Of a stretch of 64,000 nt of DNA, positions 49,262-60,837 are shown in pieces (position 1 is the stretch's first letter; each line of letters starts with the position of its first letter). The position numbers were made by a program, and so were the translations under genes. A model generated the notes under the pieces. That model made no database searches. It was not told where the DNA came from and worked only from the letters and a program-made list of their open reading frames with translations. The DNA comes from Pomacea canaliculata (taxonomy: Eukaryota > Mollusca > Gastropoda > Architaenioglossa > Ampullariidae), in contig NC_037593.1 of NCBI RefSeq assembly GCF_003073045.1, positions 12,470,735-12,534,734 on the forward strand, written 5' to 3'.

Positions 49262-51662
49262 GAACTATCTGATTTTCAACTGGGAAGAAAGTCTAACATA
49301 AATTATTTGACAGTGTTTCTCGGGGTTCTCTCTGTGACACACTACGATGACACACTAGTGTCCCATCATGCTCCTCTTCCCTCTCTCCAGCCATCGTTGC
49401 CGTGTTCTCAGTGGTTTTTGCCTCCCTTCCAGAGGATACATCCTTCCGCCCGCAGCCCTGCTCCGAACATCATCAGCACACTTCAAGAACCGGATGTGGC
49501 ACGACTGACACTAGCGGCTGGAGAGAGAGAGAAGGGTGAATGAGCACGAGGCTGCTCTCTTTTCCACTTCCGACCAAGGTTTTGAGTGGTCAGAGCGTCT
49601 CAGGGACGAGAAGGGGCCAATCATCGTGACTCTTATCTCCAGCTACATCGTCCACCATGCCCTTTTTTTTTTAAATTTCACATCCGTCTTCCTCTATGTG
49701 TGTGTGTTTTGGCATTCTTGTATAGCACTTCCTTGTTCCCAGTGCTTTTTTTCTTCGCAGAAGTAAACTCATTGGAAACCATCCTTTGACTTTCAAGCAT
49801 GCAGACACGCGCAGTCAAAGATATTTTTATACATTTGCCATCGTACAAATCCTGGAACACTCATGTAAGCACACACACACACACACGAATTCAAAAATTT
49901 TCCGACTATACAGTCCTAACGAAATCGCTAGTTATTACAAATAGAAAGTATAAATATGTAATTTAAGCCCGAACTTAAGTATGCTAAGTGAGTTTACACT
50001 AAAGATATTGAGTTCTAGTTTAGGATAAATTATACATTTTATGATTTTTTCAAAACATTAATTGACTTTTGTTAGTATTGTCTCTAAAAAAAAAAAAACT
50101 TTCAATACTTCAAAACTGAAAGGATAAACCAGAAAGATAAAATGTGACTGGTAACATAAAATGTTCAACAACAAAAAAATGATATACTGTACAATAAAAT
50201 GTTGCCTTCTACCTAATGTGTCCAATGAATATTTTTCACTAAGATGCAAGAAAAGAAAAAAAAACAAAAAAAAAAAAACGAAGCCATGGTTTGTGTAAAA
50301 ATAGTATAGAACGAGAGTATCACAGTATTGACACAGTATCGAACAAAATGGGAATAAAATAACAATAAATAAGTTTAAAATTAATACCTTTTGGTTTTCC
50401 TGTCATGTGGCTTATTCATCTTGGTTAAGATAAAATGCTGCTTCTGAGCTGATGTGTTGGTAATGAAGTCTTTAAGTATTCGCTAAGCCTGTGTGTTGTG
50501 GCCAAGTTGCTCCAAGTTGTTACCTCACTGCTCCGTTGTCAACTGCCGATGGCTTGGAGCTAATACATCAGGGAACAGTCACCATGCCTGGTAACTCAAA
50601 ATGCCCTTTGCTCTCGGGAAGGTGGTGGTGGTGGTGGTGGTGATGTTGGTAGTGGTGGTGGTGGTAGTGGGGAGTTTCCTCTGTTGATCATGCAGGTCGT
50701 CCAGCCATTACATCCTGGTCTTCAGGAAGAAGCCTCTCCCTCCTCCAACTGCGCATCATGTCCTCTTAACGAGGATTGTCTAGTGGCGAGAGGTTGACAT
50801 GGTGCTGTGGATTCAAAGCTGTCATTTACGAATCTTTAGTAGCACATTCCGGCAGTTGTCTTAGCTCCAGAACGCCACTGAAGAGAATACAATTTATGTA
50901 ATTTAAAGGACAATCTTATTATGATGATGATGATGATGCAGAAACATCCCTTTGTGTCCGTTCTGAGAATACACTGGTGAATGTCAGTAGTATGCGATAC
51001 CGTCAAATACCAACTCGCCCTGGCAAGAACAGTAGCCAGCAGACAAAGACTGTGAATCTCAACATAGCTTCTATTAATATATCTATATATATATACACTC
51101 ATTGATTATTATTGTTAATATTCACAGCGCAGCGCTCAACTTTTATTTATCTTCCTTTCTTGTGTTATCAATGCATTTAGCAAAGATAGCAAGGGAAGCA
51201 ACACTTCGATAATTACTTGAGACTGACGAGTGGTCTTCTTTAAATTTCTTCAATGAAGAACAGAGGCTCACCTGCCGGAGAATGGTTGGCTGGTTATTTG
51301 AGTTTTAAGCAGTGCCAGCAGCTATATATATATATCCCAACGAAAGAAGGTAATAACATGTTAAAAGGTTGAAATCTTCAGGAGGAAAAAAATAGAGAAA
51401 GACAGCAGTGGTGTTTTTTAAAAAAAAAACAAAAAAAAACCTCGTACATTAAAACTATTTTCCTCATATAAAATATAGGAAATAAAATTAATGTGTTTTA
51501 ACACCCCCCTCACACACACACACAGAGCAACAAAAACACAATTTATATGTAAATATGGTATCATATGCAGTACTATATAGTAAATGCTAATGGCACAATA
51601 ATATAAATACCATAGAAAATAAAATAATAAAAAATAAAATAATAACAAAAAATAATAAAAAA

Positions 51663-52040
51663 TATTCTGAAGTACCAGGCTCTTTTCCTCCTTCATGTCT
51701 TTGTAGATGATGCCAGCTTTCTTGCAAATGATCGTCTCATCATTGTGTCTCCAGACAACTGTTTCTATTTCATCCACTTTAACAGCAATCTCTCCATCTC
51801 TTCATTTACATTCGACCCTCTATTCGAGATAACCCTGATCCCTTTGGCCGGTGTGATGCTCGTGATCTGGTCCTTCTGTTTCAAAATTGTACATGTCGTC
51901 GATGACCCTACTCGCGGGCAATGTGAACTACTCTAACACCACGCTCATACTCTTTAATGATTTCGTGTTTCTGTTCCATGGAGATCATATGCTTCTTCCT
52001 GCCAACACTGTCCTTACGGGACTGGCAAAACTAGAGAGTG
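51663..52040 (-). mobile_element. Decayed Tigger/pogo (TcMar) transposase, N-terminal part
   Basis: Minus-strand translation begins near 52030 with VGRKKHMISMEQKHEIIKEY and then ERGVRVVHIARE, the HTH start of Tigger/jerky-type transposases. It continues in other frames with LKQKD, SITPAKGIRVISNRGSN and VNEEMERLLLKWMK (CENP-B-type HTH region), and ends near TIICKKAGIIYKDMKEEKS. At least two stops and frame changes break it. The DDE catalytic part was not found. Confidence 0.8.
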
Positions 52041-54177
52041 AGTAGAGTTGCCCAGCGCTTTACCTACGACCACGAACTTTTATTACTGGACTGCTGGCAG
52101 ACCATTTTTTCCATCTAACTACTAAAACGAGGCATGCTACTACAAAGCTTCCGGTTTATTCACATTCTTTGTTTAGGCTCGCCGAGACTAACAGCAGAGA
52201 ATATCGCAAGAGGCTAAGTGTTAGTCTTGGTAGGCAGACAGCAATCCACCTATCTGCATCCATGTACGACATATAAATGACACGGGCTCGTATAGCAAAT
52301 TTCCGCTCGTAAGGATAAAATTTCCACAAAGTTTTGGCTCGTATCTCGATTTACTTGTATGTTGGTTCAGCCGTATGTAGAGGTCTTTACACAAAATATT
52401 GAAGATTAGTTGTTTTTTAAAGTGTAAAGATTCGCCCTTTTAATATTCTTAGAGTTTGACTCAGTTTTGTGCACTCACACTGCTTTCATATTCATCCATC
52501 AACTGTTCTGTGTGTGTGTGTGTTTTCATAAGATAAAGAGACTATAGCTACACATTGTACAAAATGATCGTGTGTTAGTGTATATCTATTAACAAATGTC
52601 TATAGCATAGGGTTTTGGACCACAGCTTACTAATTACATGAGCATCTTTAGAGTTCCTTGATTAATATAGCATGATTTCCTTCTCCTGCTGTTTCTTATC
52701 AGTAATGTCCCAGTCACAGCAAAGAGGATGCGCGCCCTCTTTGGTCACAGCTCGGACGTCGTGGTCCAAGTACACACACTGTTAAAGATAAGTCGTTGTC
52801 AGAAGATTATGGTTAATGCGATTTTACTCCATGCCTACCAGGCTTACCTAAATTAATGCCAAGTCTCTTAGAAGACCACACCCCGGCCGTCCATCGTCCT
52901 AAAACCGAGCTCTCTTGTGGACGAAGCGCAGATTTCCGCACCCTCGCAACTTCCCTCTTCGCCAGATACTCAATCATACAGACGGATAAACATGCAAACT
53001 GGCTAACCGTCAGTCAGTCAGAAGGGTAGCTGCTCCTGCATAACTACATATAGATGTGTGTGTGAGAATGTGTACGTGTGTGAGAGAGAGAGGTCTCTGT
53101 GTGCATGCCTCATATCTGAGTGACGACAGGAGACCAAAATGGCGATGTTTAACAGCGTGTTAAAATTTAAGAAATTGTGATTTAAAACAGTATATAACTA
53201 CTAAATCTTTCTTTAAAAGCCTTCAAAGAAATTTTTTAATATGTATAAAGAAAAACTCAGCCAAATTTCAGGTCTGTGTCATGTCAATATAAAGTTATAA
53301 GATTTTGAAGTAAACAAGCTGACAAAAACAAGAAACTGAGAAAGCAAGAAAGGGTGAGAGCTAAGTAACTGTCTTTTATCGAAGCCTTTCACTTAATTTA
53401 TGTGCTTGGTGGACAATATAACCCCCTCTTAATGTTTTCCTACATGTAACTTTGTGATGTCGACAACGGCATAAGGCTAAGTTACGTCTGTTAACTGCTA
53501 CAACGGTCTAAAAACTCAATTGTGGTTTTCATTCTTTTACACGTAGTATTTTGAGAAGAAATAAGCGTCTGACAGTTACAATGAACATTTAATAGAAAGA
53601 AAGTATCCTACAAACTACAGCTTTAAGTTACTGTCGACATTTGTCTTCATTCGGAAGCCATGACACAACCTATGATCCGGTCAAGGTCGGCATTAGTGAA
53701 TTCTGATTGGCTATATGCAAAGTGTGTCTACGCATGCGTCCATTTTAGGAAATTTCCGACCTTTTGTCTTGTCTAGAAGAGAGGCCTATGTTTGAGAGGT
53801 GATTGAAAGTTCATGACGATATTGTTGCTTTATTCCAAACATTATATATTCTCACTAAGTCTGTGTTCGGCAAAAGCAAATATGAAATCAGTCACTGTCT
53901 TTAGTGACAAATATACATCTAGATAGTTTTATGAAAAACCACCTGAAGAGAGGATAGAAGACATGTTGACATGTTGAACATTCATAATATTCCGTAATCT
54001 CAAATTGACTAAACATTAAAATTTTCATCAAATAGTAGGGGCGGTGACGTGATTGACATTTTGGCTTTTGCTTGTGAGATAAACGAGAGTAAGAGCGCGA
54101 GTTAGAGATTAAATGTCACGTGATGTTTAACTGCTCATTGATTGGTTAAAGTGGTTTGTACAGGAAGTGTTGGTATG

Positions 54178-54184
54178 TTTATAT
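54178..54184 (+). promoter_or_regulatory. Candidate TATA box of first deaminase-like gene
   Basis: GTTTATATCC, about 145 bp before a GTATGT donor at 54329. A non-coding first exon from about 54210 to 54328 is inferred, joined to an acceptor (TTATTTCAG) ending at 54641. The equivalent layout recurs in the paralogue. Confidence 0.45.
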
Positions 54185-54543
54185 CCACAGAGTAAACAGC
54201 CCGAGTCAGTGTTGCAGGCGATCACCCCGGCAACACTTGATGGGAGATAAGCAGTCAACAGTTGCTGCCCTTTGACCATAGTTTGTGTCCTGCAGCTCGC
54301 ATGTATACGACTTCTAGCTAACTGCTTGGTATGTATATGCTTGGGAAAAAAAATGGCATACAACTCACTTTATCAGCCACATTTGAATGAACTGATTTTT
54401 GAATAATTGTTATTTTAAACAAGCTAACTTACAATGTTAGAGAGTCATAACAGAAGAGGAAGCAGTTGTAACATAGAGAGAATATAACAGTTGAAGATGG
54501 AGCTGCCAAACTCTTCTATCTCGGTACATTATATTCTCAACGC

Positions 54544-54546
<3 letters not shown>

Positions 54547-54633
<87 letters not shown>
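54547..54633. repeat. (GT)n microsatellite next to a splice acceptor
   Basis: About 43 uninterrupted TG units end 8 bp before the TTATTTCAG acceptor of the first deaminase-like gene, inside an inferred 313-bp intron of the 5' UTR. Confidence 0.95.
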
Positions 54634-54638
<5 letters not shown>

Positions 54639-54667
54639 CAGATCAAGGGAAAAGATTTTTCACAGTA

Positions 54668-55876
54668 ATGAAGATGCAGCTCATCGTTATTCTCGTTGTT
54701 CTCATTGCTGGCCCTTGTCATGCTACTCCCATGGAGAACTACACGCCTCAGCAGGTGAAACCTTTGTTTAATCAAATGAGAATGTACGGAGATAAAAAGA
54801 AGAAGGAGAGTGAAATCGATTACCGACAATTTCTGGTACTACTAGTAGCTTCGCACGATGAAATTTTGCACGGGCCAATTGAAGATTTCAAAGACCCGCA
54901 TTTCACACACAACTTTGAGAATGGCAACTACAAGGACAGAGTAATGCTTGTCATTAATCAGGACCAACAACATGGGGAAATCCAGTGTACGGACGACGGA
55001 ATACTCGCCGAAAAACTCGCAAATTTCAGACTGATAAAGCAAAACGAGTTTCCCATTATCATGATGTATTCATATTACATCCCTTGTGCAGATATTCCGA
55101 ACCTTGGCTATTCCTGCTCCGAAGAGTTAGCGATCTTTGCGTCCTGGAACAGTCAAAAAACCGGCCTTTTGGTAGCGTACACTGACATTTTTCATCTAAC
55201 TGATGAAGAAAAGGCTAAAAATTTTATGCTTCATGCAGGCATACCCGCATTTAGATTCCAGGAGACCCAACCTCGAAAATGGGAACTTGTTTCTGTCTAT
55301 ACAGTACAGCCTGTACAACAAGTTCCTCTGCTCCTCAGCCTGTTCCAGTGTATTAGCGGAACTGTAAATCGCGCGAGATTATCGGAGAATACAGTCGTCC
55401 AGAAGCAGATCATTGCCTTCTATGTCAATTCCATGGCCTACCAGTGTTTCTCAAAAGAGACTGCAAGACTGAGAGACTCAAACAGACAACACCTGCAGTC
55501 ATGCTTCTGTGGCTATGCTAGAGCCAGTATCGGCGATGATTCCAAACACTCTGAGAAGGTGGCTGAGGACAAGCAGTACATCACTGCCTGTGCAAACTCA
55601 GTCTTCGATCCGGTGATATTACTGCCTGGTCAACCAGTTCGCCCATTTGATCCATATTCTTACTCATGGGAAAGCACCTCAGACCCTCGCCTTAGTCAGG
55701 TCTTTCCTCAGTCTCCGGACAGCAGTCGGGGAAGACACCAAATCTCTTGCTTGGAAGCAGACCTGACACTGGAGTCTCTGTGCACACGAAGAGGCTCCAA
55801 AAAGCGACCCCAGTCTCCGTCTGAGGGACCAAAAACGAAAAAGCCTCAAATGGCAGCTGGAAGAGGAAGAGGTTAA
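54668..55876 (+). CDS. Secreted cytidine-deaminase-like protein, copy 1
   Basis: A 402-residue protein in one coding exon. Residues 1-19 (MKMQLIVILVVLIAGPCHA) look like a signal peptide. The N-terminal domain (about 25-210) has helix YTPQQVKPLFNQM, strand FLVLLVAS, then HGE at 102-104, strand PIIMMYSYYIPC with PC at 139-140, C150 and SEELAIF, then strand GLLVAYTDIF and a helix to HAGIP. That order is the deaminase-fold plan: His and two Cys bind zinc, Glu is the proton shuttle. Known families have H-x-E and PC-x2-4-C; the x9 spacing here is unusual. A C-terminal domain (about 215-372) of no recognised family has conserved Cys228, 260, 279, 308, 361 and 372 and the motif FYVNSMAYQCF. The tail is basic (KKRPQSP, KTKKPQ, GRGRG). 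ATG54668 is preferred over upstream frames that read through the GT repeat, because it gives the signal peptide and follows the acceptor. Deaminase identity is an inference from motifs; activity and substrate are unknown. Confidence 0.75.
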   Translation: MKMQLIVILVVLIAGPCHATPMENYTPQQVKPLFNQMRMYGDKKKKESEIDYRQFLVLLVASHDEILHGPIEDFKDPHFTHNFENGNYKDRVMLVINQDQQHGEIQCTDDGILAEKLANFRLIKQNEFPIIMMYSYYIPCADIPNLGYSCSEELAIFASWNSQKTGLLVAYTDIFHLTDEEKAKNFMLHAGIPAFRFQETQPRKWELVSVYTVQPVQQVPLLLSLFQCISGTVNRARLSENTVVQKQIIAFYVNSMAYQCFSKETARLRDSNRQHLQSCFCGYARASIGDDSKHSEKVAEDKQYITACANSVFDPVILLPGQPVRPFDPYSYSWESTSDPRLSQVFPQSPDSSRGRHQISCLEADLTLESLCTRRGSKKRPQSPSEGPKTKKPQMAAGRGRG

Positions 55877-57359
55877 AGAAAACAAGAATCTGAGATTAAA
55901 CGAGGGAAACAAAGGTAGAAAGACGTTATGGAGAAGGAAAAGTACAACGAGTGGGAAGAAACTGGATTAAGAGAGGAAAATGGAGACATTTATTATTCTG
56001 TTAGAGATTCTACTTTGACTAATACTCACTACCCGTGACTTCTTTATACTTATCATGAAGACATACACTGTTGTATAAAATGAAATTTTAATATAAAATA
56101 ATTGTTGTTAAATAATAAGACATATTGTGCGCACGAACAACAGCACAAGCTTGCCAAAGTTGGCCACGTGACACTCCACAAATAACACAGCACCCATCAG
56201 AATTGACCTAAGGGAGAAGGGAGGATAATTTCGAAATCGAAAAAAATTCCTGCTAGGCGGGCGGCAAGGATCAGAGCAACTTAGAAGTAATCCATTGTAG
56301 TAATGTTTAATTTTACGATCGATTATTTTAGAAATAGTATCTTAATAAATAAAATAATAAGCGAAAATTCATCATTTAATTTAGACGCATAAAAAAAAAA
56401 CTGAAGTTGAAATTTTTAGACTAAAAGAAAAATCGCACATCATTTACAGCTTCCCAATCTCACACCTAATATATGACAGTTATGATTTTACTTTTAAGAT
56501 AGTTCATTATGTTTTTGTATCTTGGCCTTTATGTACCATAATGCACTTAAAAATTTCTTACTGTCATTTAATAATCACTTGTCATTTTACACTCACTTTC
56601 TATTATATAAAGATCGCATGGCTCTTTGTCATATAACTACAAGTTGTTGGTTGAAAATGCATCCGCGAAATTTCCCACTAACACTCAATTATACGTAGTT
56701 GTAAATTTATTACAGCATTGCACTGTATTTCCTACAAATCAAAGCTGTTGTTTATGTCGTTTACTACAGCACATAATTATAATTATTCTAACAGGCAACC
56801 CAATGCATTTAGATATTACAGCACATTATTATATGTCACATTTATTACTTTAGATTATAGTTCAGTTAATCAGATTATTATATTAATTTTGTATTAATCA
56901 TATATTATTTTGTATTAACCTAGCGAGATTAATTGGTTCTAATATTTTTAGTACTTTTGATATAAAATGTATGTGCTTTAACAAATATTCGTTGCACTGA
57001 TAATAAACAACATTCAAACAGGGATAAGGTTAGTGATGTGTGTGACATGTATGCCCGCTTTTGCTTGTGGTCGGGTGTGTGTGTGTGTGTGTGTGTATCA
57101 CATGATATGATGAAAGATTTAACTGTCCAGAGTTCCACTGATAAAATACAATCGCATCTTTAACATTCCCATGTGTTTGTGTAGCATTAAAAGCTATCTT
57201 TGCCTGAAACGGAAAAGAAAAAGTTACAAATGAAAATAGTCGTTAAAGTGGAATCTTTTACAGATAGTTTCCAACATATACAATATTCTCAGTATTTAGT
57301 CTCAACACGGCACATTTCAATGGACAATCAACAGATTACTGATCCCATTTTCATGCTTC

Positions 57360-57885
57360 CAAGCATAGACATAAGTCCAACCACCGTAGAATAGGATCTG
57401 GCATAGCCACAACATAATGTCTACTACCAAGTAAATCTGTACAAAACCCTGTTAGTGCTCTACGGATGCGACACGTGGACTCTGGTCGCCCATACGGAAA
57501 GGAGAATCCAGGCATTTCAGAACAAGTGCCTGAGGAGGTTGCTCCGGATCTTGGGCAAAGAACCAACGACTTTGTAAGAAACAAGATTGCCACACTCGTA
57601 GGACACCAAGACCTCTACTTTCAACAGTCAAGCAAGGTAAGCTGGTCTTCTCTGACCATGTGACCCGGCACGATACCCTGTCGAAGACCCTCTTTCAAGG
57701 CATCTTGGAGGGCAGTCGACACTGCGGTGGCCAGAGGAAGACCTGGCTTACAAACCTCACAGACTGGACCGGTCGACCTGTACAGGACCTGCTGACCATT
57801 GCCCACCATAGGCAAAGACTTGGCAGGAACAGACTTCCTGTTCCTTTTTCTTATCACTCACCAGACAGAACTTTGAGATAATCTT
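57360..57885 (+). mobile_element. RTE-like LINE, C-terminal and 3' fragment
   Basis: Plus-strand translation gives LYGCDTWTLVAHTERRIQAF (about 57455), NKCLRRLLRILG, then KTLFQGILEGSRHCGGQRKT (about 57680) and WLTNLTDWTG. These match the order and spacing of the C-terminal zone of the 21-25 kb LINE (YGCETWTLLAATEKKLQAF, LQGTLEGSRRRGRPRK). Truncated and frame-broken. Confidence 0.8.
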
Positions 57886-59034
57886 CTTAATGATATCCAA
57901 GTGAGATTTTCATCTAATCCCATCGCTTGCCAAGTGTCGTTTCCTGAAACTCTTCTGTCTGAAACCTTAAGCACAGCTGAGTGGTGTGCATCCGCGGAAA
58001 TTCCGGCTTCGTGTGTTGACTGCTTGCACCAAGAAGGTCAGCAGGGACTGAAGGACTGACAGCGCCTTATCTTATCATCGTCTTAATGCGTGTGACACCA
58101 AGATGCAGGTGAATTGCTTCCCACTTATGTGCTTGCGAGCATGCCTGGGCGCACGAGTTCTCTAACCAGCTCGGCATCTACCAAAGTAGGGGAAACAGTA
58201 GAGTGGTTAGGATTACTTTTTTATTTTAATTACTTTTAATTTTACCTAGTTATTTCAAATAAGCTTAGGACAAGATACTGACTTCCCAAATTGGAGTGAA
58301 TAGCATTGTTCATTTTTCGAGATCCAAGACTACAAACAACACCATGCACAAGAGCGAAGTGCATGGGTCCCACAGGTCGCCAGAACTGAATACAATGTTT
58401 TATCTTGGACACTGGGTGAGCTTAAGTCACCATGACTAAAAGAATGATTAACCCTGAGAGGAATAATTGTAACGATGTGTATGACACGTCGTCATGACTA
58501 CAGGCAGTTGTTAAATCCATTTCTGCCATCGCTCCACGATGATTTGCTTCCCTGTCTGTACTCCTTAATCCTTAGCCAATGATCACATGACGCGACTGAC
58601 AGACAGGCACATATATGTGTATGTGTGCTTGGAATCCATTGTCAAACCGACGAAACTTAAATTAAAATTTTGAAGTGTAGCGATCACAACATATTACTAA
58701 TATTACATCTGTCACACCACACTGTTTGATGTGCGCATTCGTACAACAAAAAGACCAACTCATTTTTTCTGAGGCTTCCCCGCCCAGAGTGACAATATCT
58801 TTAACAATAATATGATCAGCAGAACATTAAATAAGCACTGTAATCACAATTTACTCATTACACCGCCATGGTACATTAACACACTGTTCAACACAACAGT
58901 AGCATTACAATGTTCATCACAAAGACAAAATTAATTTGTTTTTCACAACAATTCTTTAAAGAACATTATTTGGAGCAATTTTCTGTTCATCATTCCTTTG
59001 GGTTTGTGAGGCGGGGACTTTTCTTATTGTGACC

Positions 59035-59225
59035 GGGAATAACTACTGGCAGCAACGAGATGGTTTTAATCCGAGTCACTAAGGCTATGGTCTTGTAACC
59101 AGATGCCTCATGAAGAGAAGGAACATCCCCGAAACGAGATGCGAACCCAGGACATCCAGTCTTCACCGTGTTGCTGACAGGTGCTAACCTTGAAGCCCCT
59201 GGACCACCATGGGGCAGCGGTAGAC
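59035..59225 (-). mobile_element. tRNA-derived SINE-like sequence
   Basis: On the minus strand GCCCCATGGTGGTCCAGGGG, then CTTCAAGGTTAGCACC resembles a tRNA 5' half with an A box, and TCCTGGGTTCGCATC about 50 bp later resembles a B box. A T/A-rich body follows. It is too diverged to be a functional tRNA. Confidence 0.55.
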
Positions 59226-59434
59226 AACGGACATCTCACTGCACATGCGTAGAAAACACGGGAAGAAAAAAAAAATCAGACTCGTTGCTGGTATCCTAGA
59301 CATTTTAATACGCAGTACAAATTATAGTCGAGTTTCTTTTTCCCGGTGGGTGAGCGACATGTTGAAAAAACCTCGTGATCCTTTCTAGCTTGTTCATTGG
59401 TTGAAGACATGTGAACAGCAGGCCTGGGAGGGCT

Positions 59435-59440
59435 TATATA
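59435..59440 (+). promoter_or_regulatory. TATA box of second deaminase-like gene
   Basis: GGGCTTATATACAGC places a TATA box about 30 bp before a plausible start in the CGCACCCTCACACACTGACA region. A strong donor follows at 59548. Confidence 0.6.
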
Positions 59441-59465
59441 CAGCTCAGACGCGCACCCTCACACA

Positions 59466-59547
59466 CTGACAGCACTCGAAGAGATCTCGACAACAAAGCT
59501 ACCCTTGCCAGTCTTTGACCAGCGCCACAACGACTTCATACACCCTG
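59466..59547 (+). other. Inferred non-coding first exon of copy 2
   Basis: From the predicted start site to CACCCTG|GTAAGT. The matching acceptor AATATTTCAG ends at 60817, giving an intron of about 1.27 kb in the 5' UTR. Inferred from signals alone. Confidence 0.5.
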
Positions 59548-59984
59548 GTAAGTCTCACATCTTTTGTTTTCTGAATTGCTGAGTCAAATTATCTTTGGTG
59601 TTGATTAATTTAACAAATGTGTAGTCCTTTTACCGTTCAAACACTGAATATATCTGTAAAAAGAATATATTAGTTGAGAGATAACTGGTAAACGAAACCT
59701 TAAAATTTCAAACAAATATAGTCATATGTCTGATTTTGATTTAACTAAAGAGACGGTGCAAATCGACGCAGTGTTTGTAATATTAGATAAATATAATGAA
59801 GTTTTTGCACGAGATTATCCCAGAGAAATTGAAAAACAGCAAAAAGTTCCATGTCCTACGAACGAAGTGGACTCTCGGCGAGACCACTAAACTAAAATAA
59901 TTTGCTTATACTCTTTATATTTGACATGACCAAATTCACAATTTAAAAAATAGAGTTGTGCTGCATGCTCATCTCCTTCTTCTT

Positions 59985-60036
59985 CTTCCTCCTCCTCCTC
60001 CTCCTCCACCTCATCATCATCATCATCATCATCATT
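59985..60036. repeat. (TCC)n(TCA)n trinucleotide tract
   Basis: TCTTCC and TCC units run into about eight TCA units, inside the 5' UTR intron of the second deaminase-like gene. Confidence 0.9.
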
Positions 60037-60782
60037 AAAGTTAATGTCTTCTTTGTGGTGTGCACTGTAAGAATTCCTTTTTCGGTTCCTTATAAATTTT
60101 GAAGGTGTTTCCTTTTAAAGACTCTGAGTACAATTTCGCGCTAAGCCTTAGATTCATCTTAATAATTATTAAATATACTTCATCTCCTACGAAACTGCAC
60201 CTGCACCTGGTCTCCTGTTCCGGAAACCTACTTTTCAAAGGTCGAAAGCGCAGTCGTCCAGCTTCCGCTTTCGTTTGTGATATATCTGTGATAAATCTGA
60301 ACTTAAAGCGAAGTTAATCCTACCTGTGGCATAGTAAAAGAACTGAGCTTCCTCGCTCCTTCTGCCATTATTCATGATAAAACAGGAAAGTCAACCAAGC
60401 ATGACTTCCACAGCCTAGAAGACCACTGACTCAGATCCCACGACCACTCGCAGCAGTCCGAGAACCAACTACAGGTGCATGGGGTGAGGGTGAGGGAGGG
60501 GTGGGGTGAGAACCTCCCTTTATCTCTGTTGTCTAGCTTTTAGGTCCATCCAAACTTCACACTCGTTAGACAGCACACTAACACCTGTGTCTGTGTTCAT
60601 GCAGACATCCTGCGTGGTGCGTATGTTCATTTTTATGCTAAAGTACCTGTTAATTCTAGATGATAAATAAGTGATTTTATTTCAGATATGTTAAAAAATA
60701 TGATAAGACACTGCCAAGCTTGCATAGTATTGTTAGCCTTTGCATTAATGTGCATGCGTGCGTGCGCGTGTATGCGTGCATA

Positions 60783-60806
60783 TGTGTGTGTGTGTGTGTG
60801 TGTGTG
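60783..60806. repeat. Short (TG)n run before the acceptor of copy 2
   Basis: About 12 TG units end 11 bp before the TTTCAG acceptor. It occupies the same position relative to the acceptor as the long (GT)n of copy 1. Confidence 0.85.
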
Positions 60807-60837
60807 AAATATTTCAGTGCGCGCCTGTACAGTAATC

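Larger units (their letters stand above)
48521..54180. other. Gene-poor region upstream of the intronless GPCR
   Basis: No host exon was recognised in this 5.7 kb. It contains a degenerate GATTACAGG-type repeat (48870-49045), an (ATT)n tract (49181-49261), GGT-rich and ATG-rich runs near 50620-50670 and 50920, a dead Tigger transposase (51663-52040) and short TG/GA runs near 52508 and 53055-53105. Non-coding 5' exons of the neighbouring receptor could hide here. Confidence 0.45.
55877..59434. other. Region between the two deaminase-like genes
   Basis: No host exon was recognised. Polyadenylation candidates for copy 1 lie at about 56345. The rest is AT-rich, with a short (TG)n run near 57072-57095, a LINE 3'-end fragment (57360-57885) and a tRNA-derived SINE-like sequence (59035-59225). 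Confidence 0.5.

Noticed and set aside
54491-54667. A longer start for the first deaminase-like protein that reads through the GT repeat as (CV)n
   Set aside because: The repeat is best placed in a 5' UTR intron; a TTATTTCAG acceptor follows it, and the downstream ATG gives a proper signal peptide and aligns with copy 2.
59120-59222. A functional tRNA gene
   Set aside because: A and B box-like motifs exist, but the cloverleaf stems and anticodon arm cannot be drawn; a tRNA-derived SINE fits better.
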